Part shown: in pieces, positions 49,101 to 59,400 of the stretch
How positions within the stretch are numbered: the first letter of the stretch is position 1
How the letters are laid out: each line of letters opens with the position of its first letter
From: Owenia fusiformis
Taxonomy: Eukaryota; Annelida; Polychaeta; Sabellida; Oweniidae
Assembly (NCBI GenBank): GCA_903813345.2
Contig: CAIIXF020000008.1
Location: 33,254,867-33,318,866, forward strand
DNA: 64,000 nt
Direction: 5' to 3'
Made by a program: the position numbers and the translations under genes
Notes under the pieces: generated by a model
Seen by the model: only the letters and a program-made list of their open reading frames with translations
What the model was told of the DNA's origin: nothing
The model's database searches: none

Positions 49101-51383
49101 AACTAAAAGGAAAAAGTGGCTCTTATTCGGCGGTCGTAGAGAGGTTAACTTTTTTGATACAAAAACAAGATTGAACCACGTGCTCCAGTTTGGGGATGAC
49201 TCCGAGATCCAGAGCATATCTCTTCGGTCCAGAGTAATTAACCATAACGCTCTTGATTTCTTCATCTGTAGCAGGACCAGCTTTCCCTGGATAGTTGTCC
49301 CCGACTTTGTTGTCAGTCTTCCCCTATTTGACCATTGGTTGGTACTATACAGTAACAAAATGGGTATTGAAACATTCGATATTTCAGGAACAGCCCTCGT
49401 GGTGCATCAAAGAGGAGTAACAAAGTTGAAAGATTCGAAATATGCGCAAGCGGATAATTTGAATACGTTCCTGTTCGATAGCTCTGTTGGTATACGATGC
49501 GCGTTTGACACTTTTCAGGCTCGACTCGAATGCATGCGACAGAGAACCAGGCGACAGAGAGTCTTGAAAGAAGATGTGATTGTCATTGCTAAAAACAACA
49601 ATTTTAATAAGTATATGGATATGGGGTGTGTTTACGAACATCCATTTATGGTACCTGTTATTGGGAAAGACCCCTGGAACAATTTATAAATATAATGTGC
49701 GGATATCAACTGGGTGTATTTCCAAATATCAAAATTCCTCTAAAACTCCAAGATAATTGGTACAGGATGAGCCAAAACAAATAATGTTAATGACTCATGA
49801 TCAAGTCATTTTGCACAGGTTTTCAATAATAAAATCGAAACGTCAACCAATACGTATGACCAATCCCCCACTCAAGTGCATCGCTTCAACATTTTCCGGT
49901 CACGTTTAGGTTGTGAAAAACATTCCAAGCTTAAACTCCCTATTAGCACGATTGAACCGTGTTAAATGCTCTTTCCTGCTACTAAGTTTCATTAGTTTAA
50001 TCTACAATGATCACGATTTAATGGCCATTTACAAAACATGCTCGAAATGCCGAAACGTGTCACGCTCACCAGACATACATGTAAATCCCCCAAAGTTTTA
50101 TTTATGGGGCTAATGCCTACATTAACAACCCTTTAAACATTGAAACAAGAGATAAGAAGGAAAATGGGAGCAATAACACAAGATACCTTTGCTCGTGTAG
50201 TGGACAACTATGCCCGATACATTCAAATTGGCCTCCAGACACGACACCGGTATTCTATACCATGTTTTGCGAAATAGCCATTAAATCGTGAACGTTGGAA
50301 ATTGACCAAATGAACTTCGTATATTGAAAGAACATTGACCAAGGTTTAATTCTGTGACATGACACTTAACCATGCTGAATGACTGAGTTATTAACATTTG
50401 TTTGCGTTACCTTTTTGGCTCACCCTGTATAACCCGAAAAATCTTGATATTGAAATTCAGAGGATGTCGGAATTGATGAAAGAAAGTGAATATTATTTTT
50501 ACGTTATTTATTATGCTGTTGTTTTTGGATTTAACCTTTTGTTACGACAGTTATCAACAATTACCCGCTTATAGTATAAACAAACAATAAAACAAATCAG
50601 AATCAAAATATGCAGTTATTAAAAGCAATATGACACCCTGTAATACATTGTTACTCTAAATGTATACTACTGTTGTCTTGTTATGGTTCAAGAAGCAAAG
50701 ACATTATATTAAATGTATCTTTATGTAATAAATGAATTATAATGTGAGCGACATATTTTATATATTTAGCTTATTTGTAATAAAGCCCAGTCACTGACTT
50801 CCCGGCTTAATATCGGTAGATTAGTAAATATTAAATAAAAGAAGAATCAATTACGCCAACAGTACATGTATTTCGACGCATTTAATTCATTTTTCATGGT
50901 TATATGGTGGTCGTACACATTAGTATCTACAGTATATTGCATATTTTTGAATTCTAAGACGTCCAATGCTCGTCATGTTTGTGTTTCCTTTAACCCCCCC
51001 CCCAAAAAAAAAAAAAAATGTCATACGTAAAGATAATTTACATGTGTTTGCTTTACCTCATACGCGCTGACAAGCTTCAACGGATACAACACAGTTACAA
51101 AGAACCTCTCTGCAAAGATGATACCTAGAACGGTACCCACACAGCCGAGCCAAAACATCGATCCTCCATAGTTCATTTCCGCAGTTAGCCCCAGTAAGGT
51201 CCCCGACGCAGTTAGCGATACCATAAGGGAAAGCGCTGTCGGTATTAATCGTAACTTCCTGTTTCCCAATAGATACGACTCGAGTGAGTTCCCGCTTGTA
51301 AATGCATAGTAAACGCCTATTCCTAGGGAGAAAACGATAACAAGTACGAGTACGAGATAGTCAGCCCAGTGAAACACTGCCAT
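28138..51383 (-). CDS. SLC5-family sodium/solute symporter (SLC5A6/SLC5A8-like), partial exon set
   Basis: Sodium-coupled solute transporter of the plasma membrane. Exons recognised on the minus strand: 51383-51057 (start), 39225-39157, 38507-38456, 37413-37346, 34985-34918, 34785-34712, 34557-34417, 32864-32776, 31725-31655, 31419-31333, 31115-30847, 30112-30015, and a possible last exon 28278-28138. Exon 1 (109 aa) holds the first membrane helices and the LESYLLGNRKLRLIPTALSL block ending SAYE; exon 2 continues YLELRF as in SLC5A8. Later landmarks are KAVVWADTFQ, FDPDPRTRHTFW, SVQRY, LLPYYILDVFG, and an extracellular loop with CTPLSYNTTD. Phases agree except around three gaps: no exon found between 34417 and 32864, between 32776 and 31725 (where the conserved SSS-N sodium-site helix should lie), or between 30015 and 28278. 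The acceptor at 34985 is weak. The gene may be damaged, or those exons too diverged to see. Confidence 0.8.
29747..29795. repeat. Terminal fragment of the GCCTTGCCCAAGTCGG MITE family
   Basis: Begins GCCTTGCCCAAGTCGGTATT and continues ACTTATCTGATCTTG as in the full copies at 33015 and 40101, then diverges. Solo end. Confidence 0.6.
30143..30472 (+). repeat. 16-bp tandem repeat, about 20 copies
   Basis: The unit is close to GACTGTTCTACAGCAT or GACTTTTCTACAGCAT, with occasional GCCT variants. It lies in an SLC5 intron, starting only about 30 bp from the exon at 30015-30112 on its acceptor side. Because 16 is not a multiple of 3, open frames across it are not meaningful. Confidence 0.9.
31743..31850. 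repeat. Imperfect hairpin next to an SLC5 splice acceptor
   Basis: TGCAATACAGGATATATTCTG pairs with CAGAATATATCCGGATCCTGTATTGCA across a ~60-base loop. It ends about 15 bases from the acceptor of the exon at 31655-31725. Related GCAATACAG and TATTGC pieces recur to about 31980. Confidence 0.6.
33015..34395. mobile_element. MITE with GCCTTGCCCAAGTCGG termini, carrying a nested insertion
   Basis: The left end GCCTTGCCCAAGTCGG is inverted at the right end as CCGACCTTGGGTAAGGC. Internal parts match the copy at 40101-40668 (for example around 33890-33960 with 40440-40520). A GC-rich element is inserted at 33287-33613. The right end lies only 21 bp inside the intron from the donor of the SLC5 exon at 34417-34557. 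A weak frame at about 33660-33750 on the minus strand looks faintly transporter-like, but I do not call it. Confidence 0.75.
33287..33613. mobile_element. GC-rich MITE, 327 bp, with 5-bp target duplication GGTCA
   Basis: Ends are inverted repeats: CACTGGCGGATCTGGG at the left and CCCAGATCCGCCCCTG at the right. GGTCA flanks it at 33282-33286 and 33614-33618. The interior has poly-G/poly-C blocks, GGGCCC runs and A-rich tracts, very unlike the AT-rich surroundings. No transposase frame. Confidence 0.8.
35479..36486. repeat. Pair of identical 279-bp direct repeats flanking ~450 bp
   Basis: 35479-35757 and 36208-36486 appear identical base for base. A second, shorter repeat (TTTTGTAAAAACGTTTCGAA and onward, about 35 bp) lies just left of the first copy and just right of the second, giving the order a-B-x-B-a. 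The 450-bp middle is unique, with no frame. It resembles a tiny LTR-type (TRIM-like) element, but the ends lack clear TG...CA. An assembly duplication is also possible. Confidence 0.8.
36555..36705. repeat. Palindromic hairpin with central CGAGCGAGCGTAGCGAG
   Basis: ATCCTATGATTTATGAGTGATATGA at the left pairs with TCATATCACGAGTAAATCATAGGAT at the right, and the inner arms GATATCTGCAC/GTGTAGATATC also pair. Part of it recurs loosely at 36950-36985. Confidence 0.75.
40101..40668. mobile_element. MITE with GCCTTGCCCAAGTCGG termini, flanked by TA
   Basis: Terminal inverted repeats: GCCTTGCCCAAGTCGGTATT at the left, inverse ending GACTTTGGCAAGGC at the right. TA precedes and follows it (40099-40100, 40669-40670). 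568 bp, no frame. Same family as 33015-34395 and the fragment at 29747. Confidence 0.8.
40843..40890 (+). repeat. GTCC-type microsatellite
   Basis: Runs of GTCCGTCC with TTG interruptions. A similar short tract occurs at 46676-46702, between the two exons of the nested glycosyltransferase gene. Confidence 0.85.
43004..44200. repeat. Cluster of nested palindromes and direct repeats
   Basis: 43004-43085 repeats at 43504-43585 (TTTATCCCATACTTGGACGT and onward). Palindromes centred near 43155, 43625 and 43790 have arms such as ATATCTGCCCGC and GCGGGCAGATAT. The palindromic arms at about 43680-43745 reappear inverted at about 44090-44175 (GGGATTATCC, GCGGCCCTCGGGCA). A short frame between them is described separately. 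Confidence 0.7.
43851..44039 (+). CDS. Small unrecognised open frame inside a palindrome-bounded segment
   Basis: ATG at 43851, stop at 44037-44039, 62 residues. Composition is protein-like: acidic N-terminus, lysine-rich middle, ending KLDMNILKYFHD. It sits between inverted arms (about 43680-43745 and 44090-44175), so it may be the coding part of a small mobile element or a captured exon. I recognise no family. It could be chance. Confidence 0.25.
   Translation: MTVNDNGENTDNRDLFDGFKKEGGINNQKFEKINMGIFDRKENPPTAKKTKLDMNILKYFHD
44681..44702 (+). repeat. (CAAA)n microsatellite
   Basis: Five to six CAAA units in the SLC5 first intron. Confidence 0.9.
45202..45728. mobile_element. Near-complete palindromic element, 527 bp, 5-bp target duplication GACTG
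   Basis: The left half is inverted almost entirely in the right half. Ends are CACTGGTGATCC and GGATCACCAGTG, and inner arms such as CAGAAGACAACAGAATCGTCGAT also pair. GACTG flanks both sides (45197-45201 and 45729-45733). There is no transposase frame; the open frame over its right half is incidental. It ends about 250 bp before the start codon of the nested glycosyltransferase gene. Confidence 0.85.
45977..49689 (+). CDS. Type II membrane glycosyltransferase-like protein, 482 aa, nested in an SLC5 intron
   Basis: Two exons: 45977-46516 and 48781-49689. The donor GTATGC and acceptor TTTACTAG join in phase 0, giving 482 residues. The N-terminus has a short basic tail, then a membrane segment at about residues 22-38 (RWIIAGFYGTMLFIMFIV), a stem, then a globular part beginning at about residue 85 (ITVTMFTTFADREESRYVIQ). 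A YMYVNGDILF block sits where GT-A enzymes carry the metal-binding DxD motif. This suggests a Golgi nucleotide-sugar transferase of a poorly described family. Donor and acceptor cannot be told, and NGD instead of DxD leaves metal dependence open. It lies entirely in intron 1 of the SLC5 gene on the opposite strand. I preferred the ATG at 45977 over the upstream non-ATG extension. Confidence 0.75.
49690..51056. other. No gene recognised
   Basis: AT-rich intronic sequence between the nested glycosyltransferase stop and SLC5 exon 1. It holds only a poly-C/poly-A tract near 50995-51018 and possible polyadenylation hexamers near 49830 for the nested gene. Confidence 0.6.
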
Positions 51384-51888
51384 CTTTCAGGATAATATCT
51401 AAAACAATAATACAGAGTGACACAAAAAGGTAAGTTTTAATTACAATTGGAATCGTGTTCATTTTTTGTATAAATGAAATATTTAATGGCTGCGTTTAGA
51501 TATAATGTACTTTTACAGGTCATTCAATAATCGATTTAGCTTTTTAAAACTTAATAAAAGTTTTATTTAGCTATATCTGTAGTCTAAATCTGTACAAAAG
51601 TAGCATGATAATTCCACCAGCCATCGTAAAAAGATATTTGGATATTTGGCACTGTAGCGGTTGTCATGATTACTTGAAAAGGATAGAAAATGTCACTCTT
51701 ATACAGTCACAAGTCATGTTCAATCAAGTGAAGTCATGTCCGATTCAATATTCGCCATCCTCCTATGCAGGTATCCAGAATCCGTACCTCCTTCTTCTCC
51801 CTGCTAGAACCAATTTGGAAGCGCCCGATTAAACTGAATCACGTGATCTAATTGTGTGCAATGACTTATACATGTACATGATTTCTGT

Positions 51889-53964
51889 CGCAGATTCACG
51901 CCTTACCATCGACAAGGTACAGTCACGTGACAGTGACAAAATATACCGTAGTACACTTTTGATGTACTATGTCACTATTAACTGATTTTAAGCAAAGACT
52001 ATGATGTAGGTTTGATGCAGGTTTTCAAAAATAAATTTGAGGAATACATAAAGCATTTCATGTTTGATTTCGCGTGTATTCGATTTCAAAGACATTTATT
52101 TTTCTAATTACGTTAAAAGATCTTCGAGCAGTGCTCGATTTTTTTCGTTGTAAGTCTACCCATACAATTGTTCGGTTGGAAAAATGTTGTTTTTTACACA
52201 TTTCCTTTGATAATTTTCTCCACTGACGTCTCAGAGTGTCGAATATTTTGATGAGAATGTGTTTCTCTAAACTACACAGTTTAAGACGGGTGAAGATTTA
52301 ATAAATATTCATGCATTTGGTATAATTTAAAAAATCAGAAATGTACGTTGTCAACTCACAGTGTATGTTGTCCCTGTAATTGAAATTCAACAGACATGCT
52401 CCTGTATCCCTAGTACAGATAAACAGGTAAAAGTGATTTTTTCGTTGAATGCTATTTTATTTTATGAAAGTGTCAATATGGTGATTAATATGTGACCATG
52501 GCGTGTTATTTTCCGACCTCTTTGACCACTCGGCGTCGGTACGTTACGTTATGTTTAGTTGCATGGAGAGATCTATACTAGCTAATCCAAGATGACTTTC
52601 AAAATTTATGCTACAGGGTGTCCCGAAAGTATGGGCCCCCTAGGCAGACATATACCAATGTCTCCATAGTATGTGTCATATATCATTTTAAAGCTCATCC
52701 AAAGTTACATTAATTTGCCGAGTATCATGGTTCAACTCACAAATGGAATAAAGTTACAGGAATTTCAAAAGTTAGTGTTTGGCCAAAATTAAAGTCAGTT
52801 TTACACCAAAACAATAGTCGGTGTGTCTCCTTAGCCGCCATGTTAACAGCAGCAATACTTTCCATATATGACCTTAAACAGGCTTCAACTAGGGATATGG
52901 CGTTTTGTTATCCTCATAAAACCCTTTTAAGGCATAAGAAGAGTTTCCTTGGAGTATCTACCCTAAACGTCATCTTTTTAGAACTCAATATCCATCCCGG
53001 ATATTCGAGAATAGCATCAATATTTTCTGTCACATTCAGGTCAGGGCTGTTTCCAGGATACTGAAATCTTTTTGGCAAAACGCTAATTTTTAAAATGCCT
53101 GTTACTTTTTACCATTTGAACCATCATATGTAACTTCGGATAAGCTTAAAAATGATATATGACACATACAACTATGGAGAAATTGGTATATGTCTGCCAA
53201 GGGGGGGGGTGCATACTTTGGGACACTCTGTATATCTGGAAAGTGCAGAAGTTCAAAAGCCGGGTTATGGAACACAAAAAAAAGAATTAGTAACATTGAT
53301 ATTTAATCATATCAATGACAATTTTATGGATTAACGGACAAAATATTAGAGTAAATATATCTGATATGCCTATCATTATTATTACTTTATTATCAAATAT
53401 GTTCCTTCTATTACACGTACATTATAGCATTTCATTCACTGTAAAATTAACTGTGAATTGAGATCTGTAAGGCCAATGTGACAACATACATTCGAGTTGA
53501 CAACATACATTATCTATTTGTCGCAGTAACATTCAAAGTAAAAAGCGGTTTTGCATTAACTCTGAATGTATAATTGTATACTTATCTTAAGTTGTGTTAG
53601 TCGTAGTTTGGCTGTTATTTGCATAGCAAAACAAAAATTAGGGAGAATTTTGCGAAATTCAGTCAGGATTTAGAGATCCCTGACGTACTGGGTAGATCTA
53701 TAACAAGATATTGAAGTTGCTGAGGATCATTTGAAGTAGATATGCACATTTGCAACTTAATTACAAATCGAATGCAACAACTACCTGATGATGAACTGAC
53801 ACAATATTGATCTAATCAATGCTAGTTCTTGCCTCGCTTCCTCATTCTAGAAAATGGCGATCTAAAATGGCGGAAATGACATAGTACATCAAAAGTGCAC
53901 TACGGTATATTTTGTCACTGTCACGTGACTGTACCTTGTCGATGGTCAGGCGTGAGATTGCGAG
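51889..53964. mobile_element. Copy 2 of the long repeat, with ~85-bp terminal inverted repeats
   Basis: The left terminus (about 51889-51974) is the inverse of the right terminus (about 53880-53964), sharing ACCATCGACAAGGTACAGTC and GTGACAAAATATACCGTAGT. The interior matches 78-2697 collinearly, minus the MITE at 678-1323. This marks it as a DNA-transposon-type element with no coding frame. It sits about 500 bp upstream of SLC5 exon 1, so it could lie in or near that gene's promoter. Confidence 0.85.
52614..53230. mobile_element. Older MITE, orthologous insertion in copy 2
   Basis: Same insertion as 1364-1971: starts CAGGGTGTCCCGAAAGTATGG, ends GGACACTCTG, flanked by TA. Shared position shows it predates the divergence of the two host copies. 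Confidence 0.85.
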
Positions 53965-56422
53965 TTCTTAATCAGGGAAATGCTAACTGCTTATCGCAGC
54001 TGGGGTAAAAAGAAAGAATATATTCTGGATTTTGAAGCCCTGTGATCGGAGGATGATATTCGCAGTTTCATTGGTTTTTTGTCAGGTATTGGTGTTAGTA
54101 ATGTTTCACAAGCATAGGTAGTAAATCATTAAATAAATCAACTGACTGATCAGAAATCTGTAAAAAGAGTGATTGTTTTTATTTTTCTATTTTTATTTGT
54201 GACGACACACCTTGCTCCTCGGTACAATATAATCTTTTCAAGTCAAAATCCATTTATAAACCTCGTACATGCAGAACGTAAAGGATGTTTTGACTTTTTG
54301 TGAAATACAAATGTATTCCAAGAAACTCACGTAAATGTTAAAATAAAACTAGTCATTTGAAAGTTCGAATGGTAAGCTTTTAAATGTTTCTTAACAAATG
54401 GGAAAACAAGATTCAGATTGCAACTCCCTTATGGTTATAATGTTTTCACACATAGCTATGCAAGGTGTGTCAGATTCCAGTCAATAATCCGAGTACTGCA
54501 TTTTGTATAACTGCACTGCATTATATATATTTAACCAATAACCCGCCCAGGGTCACTCGTTGAATGGTTATCAATGTGACAACTTGACTTTACAGATTGT
54601 AATTGATGCTTTGCCAACTCGCCCCTTGCAAAAAATTCACTGAAATACAATTGTATGTACTTCAAGTGATTTCGTATCTTTTAGGTGATTTTGTAGAAAT
54701 ATTTTTCAATGTGTAAAAAAGTTTAAGCCCAAGACTTGATGCATTGTGGCTGATTCATCCGGTTGATATAACACATTTTGAGAATTAATTCAGTTCACAT
54801 TGCCAGGGCTTAAATCCTAAATACACACATCAGAAACATCACATTGATAAATCAAATATTTATAATTAGAAAAGTTATAGTACTTACTTGTAGCTTCACT
54901 CAATTACCAGGAGTATCGCGTACAGGACAAATCCAGTGAAAAGTATGCCACTGCCACGATAATAAAGACCTTTTAACCTTGAATAACATAAACTATTAAA
55001 CATTTGCACGTAAAGACAATTAAATGCAAAATTGTCAAACCACGCATAGTCATTTTTCCCCGACAGGATCTCTTATTAAACGAGACACTACATACACTAC
55101 GTATACATACATCAATGTAAAAACAAACAACCCTGGGAATTAAAGGTTCTCGATTAATGTTATAAATGAGTGAACCATTGTATAATAAAATAAAAGTACA
55201 AACATTTGAAAGTTATACAGCGAGTCCCTTTTTACCCCTAGTTTTCCAAGGTCACATAATTTTAGATAAAGTATACGTTTTCAAACGCTTCTTTACATTT
55301 CTAGACATTTTTAGTTATGTAGTACTGTTATTTTATAAAGTCACATTATCCCGTACGTGTATCACTGCACTTCAGTTCAAACTGTGATTTTATAACATAC
55401 TCAATATACGGAAAAACACAATTTAAAGACACATTCTTTTGTAAAATAACATTAAAACTACACACCGTTACAATCTTTTTCACAGGTAAGAGAGAGACAG
55501 CGCATCACATCTAGTATGGATGCTAAATATCCTAGGATAGTTAATCATACATTAATATTTAAGTCTCGGACAACTACCCTGTATTTTTGATAAATTTTCA
55601 AACACTACAAAGATTATTGGCGGTATCTAAGAGGAATTTCGAGGACCATATGCTCCCAAAACACATTCCTTATCCCGCTATATATGCTCTTTATCAAAAT
55701 CAACTCATCGTGAAATGAGGAATGTGGTTTTTGAATGTTACTAATATGGCCCTGTATTCACCTTCAAAAAATAGGGGTTATCGCTCAAACTAGCAATTTG
55801 TCAATATTTTGCATTCCATAGTGTACTCCAAATTACCATTATTTGAACAAAAATTGATGACATTTTACCGTCTCATCGTTAATACCGGTGTCAGCAGAGC
55901 TTTATTATTTGACCCCCTCCCCTTAGAATCCCGTATCCTTCATTGAACCTTTGCTACAGTAAATTCGACGAAAATTAATTTGATGATCCCATACAATACT
56001 TTAAATGAAAAAATTCAATCTTTTGAGTTCAACAAAAACCTCGGATAACCTTTTTCTTATCATTATTGTTTGTAAATAATTTATTTGCTCTTAGTAGAGG
56101 AGCATATTCCGCTGACCAAGAGTAACGTAAAAAATTGATGCTCGCAGATACCAGATTTAATACATCATGATACATGCTATCTAAAACTTGATTGGTTGTT
56201 GTTCAGTAACACGTGACCTCTAGATACCAATATTTTCAATTATTTAATTTTATCTGGAGAAGGCTTGAATAGTACAAATACCATGCCAAGGTTCTCTCTT
56301 GTGTACACTGTTGGAATTTCAAATTAAGGACATCAAAATGTATTGCTATATGTGACAGTCTAGTCACTTACACAAAACAAACACATTCTATCTCCATTTT
56401 ATTATTTTCCACCAAAAACAAT
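53965..56422. other. No gene recognised
   Basis: AT-rich intergenic sequence between the SLC5 5' region and the lectin receptor. The short frames in it are not protein-like. The receptor promoter presumably lies towards the right edge; I could not define it. Confidence 0.5.
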
Positions 56423-59400
56423 ATGTCTTTAGTAATTTTTGGAATTTTTTCAATTATTTTGTACTCACGATTTTGCACTGGAGAATCTGGCGAAGACACT
56501 TGGATGTATCTACAAAATGGTAAGTAATATTGTTGTTTAATTTATTTATCGTAATTATATGGTTGCTTCAACTGAGTTTACTTTCATGAGTCGTTCCTAC
56601 TTCATTTTGGCACTTAAATTCTGTAAAGATGCTGATGTTAACAAACGAAACACTAAACGTCAATAACAAAACGAAATTAATTTTCACATATCATGGAAAG
56701 CCATCATTCCATTTTTAATTATCTACATCAAAATACCTCGCTGAATTGATCTTAAAGGCAAGTAATCAATGAATATTGGCTTTTCCTCAAATGTTACCGT
56801 TTGTCTTTTGATTTTTAATAAATGAAATATATTTGCAGAGATGATATGTGGCAACCCTGCAGTACCTGTGAATGGCTATATAGTCGAGCAGATCGATGCT
56901 CAGCATCTTGAACACCCTTTAAACACAACCCTGACATTTACTTGTAACGATGAGTATGTTATGTATGGGCAGAGAGAAATAAAATGTTTACAAGATGGGA
57001 CATGGTCACATCCATCCCCTGTCTGTTTAGGTTTGTTTTATTGATATTCCGTCATAATTATTTAGGTTATGATGTAGAAAAGGTATGAATCTGTAATGTG
57101 CCTTTTGGTTTAGATTATTTCACACCATCACACAAGTACTGAGTGACACAAAAATGCATTCTTTAGTTTTTTGAAAATATATGTTTTTCAAAGTCTTGGA
57201 GCTATATTTTATGCTATCATGCATACCACTGTTTCGTTGCGCTGTGGACACTCTACAGATAACAATATAAACCAAGAAGATAAATTATTCTGAAAAGAGA
57301 AAGGTGGTTGCATTTTTGCGTCACCCTGTATCAAAATCGTAACAATTGGTTGCATTCGGTCATTTCACTTGTTCCAGATGTAAACATGTGTGCATCAGGT
57401 GAAACATCGGGTGACGCATCAGGTGATACATTGGGTGGCACATCACTACCAATCAATCCATCAACATGCATCACGATTGAAACTGAGCAGGTTACGTGGA
57501 TTGAGGCAGATGATAAGTGTACACAAATTGGAGGGACACTGAGTGAAAGAAACAAAGAAGAGTTAGTAACCCTTCAACAGAACACGGACATCAAAATCGA
57601 TTCCAGATATTGGATCGGAGGGGTTTTAAAGAAAAAATGGTTTTGGAATAATGGTACATATCTTAATTCATTAACTTCTTTATATTATACTTGTTCTTGA
57701 TATTTTGATTGTAGAGCATAAATATGACAACTTGAGGACTTTCTATGTAAGACAAATTGTCCGAATCCATGGGGGGGGGTAAATATTCATTATAACATAA
57801 ACCTAAAAAGTAGAATAGTCATACCTGACAGCAAAGGTACCGTTTCTGATCTAAAAGGTTTATGAAATACAGAAAATAATTTTAAAAAACTATATAAAAA
57901 GTTGAATAAGCAACACAAACACTGCTGTACGGTTATGTTTTTTACTATCTGTCTATTCATTAAATCTAGTAACTTAGTAAGGTTTCGATTTTCTTTACCT
58001 AGCTGAGGAGCTGACATATTTCAATTGGGGAGAGAACGAGCCCAAAAATACAAACATAAACAACAAATACATCATTCTACATCGGGATACAAGCCAAGGC
58101 TATAAATGGAAAGATGAATCGGGGGAAACGTTTGCCAAATTCATCTGCCAATTTGGTAAGCAATAAAGTTCATAATATAATTGTAATCGTTTGATATCAT
58201 AAAAATATCGTTACTTACAAAAATATCGTTACTTGTAAAATGTGATAATAAATTCCTAATTTGACTTGCATCAAACCCTTTTAGGTGCCTTCGATTCATT
58301 ATATCAATTCATTATATCAATATCACATACCCATGCAAATACTCACTTATCAGTTCAATCACCAATCTAGGACTCATGCCAGAATAATTCGAGGAAATTA
58401 TTTACGTTCGTGTTGATGAGAGCCTTGATTCTCTCGGACTGGCAACATGTTACACATTGAGAGGTGTTTGGATTAGAGAGGTGTTCAGATATACAGGTTT
58501 TACGATATATTAAACATTGTTAATACATACTTGTAGAAGTAGACACTCCCTGTAAAGAGACCCCTCGAAGTATGCCAATAGTAGAAGATGGCATGAACTC
58601 CTGTATATTCTTTGGTGGACCGTATGGAACAAACTTCACTGACCCTGTAGTGTTGGACCCATTGTACCAAGGCAGCAACTGGCTACAGGCTAATGCCACG
58701 TGTGCCCAACAGAGAGGTATCTTGGTGAGAATACCCAGTGCTGAGACACAGGAAGCAATTGTTGCTAAAATCACACGTGATGAAGAACTGGACGGAGATT
58801 ATTGGATCGGAGGTAACTGGAATCAAAGTAAACATGGCTATTGGGCAGGAGTGAAAAGTGAGTTCTCATTCCAGCCGAAACATTTATAAAAAATTACAAC
58901 AATACAAAGCGAAACCAATGTAATTCATCTCCAACCAAAGTTTTGGGCTTAAAATTGAGTTAAGATCATCCATGTCTTTCAATGTGTAATTCCACCGAGC
59001 TTACCCATAATAATACAATAATGAACTCAAAATACTATTTAGGTTAATATCAATGTTCTACTTTGAAACTATCTAAAACAAAACAAACAATGTTATCTTA
59101 ATTTGATAATTATTTTAAGGTGACGACCGTGTAGACCAGAGTGAGATATGCGCCGGTGAAGAAAGTGATATTGATAAGGATATTGAAAAAAGATGTCTCT
59201 ATGCGGATACCTCTAAAAGTTGTTTAGTTAAGGAAAATTGTAGTGCGAAACGAGGTTATCTATGTGAAACTAGTAAGAAATACTTACCTTAAATAATTCA
59301 TCCGCATCCAGTCAAATAATGATCGTTATTTGTTTTGTTGATTTCGTAGTACAGATATGTATAGGATGTCAAAATGTAGGACCAACAAATGTTGATTAAC

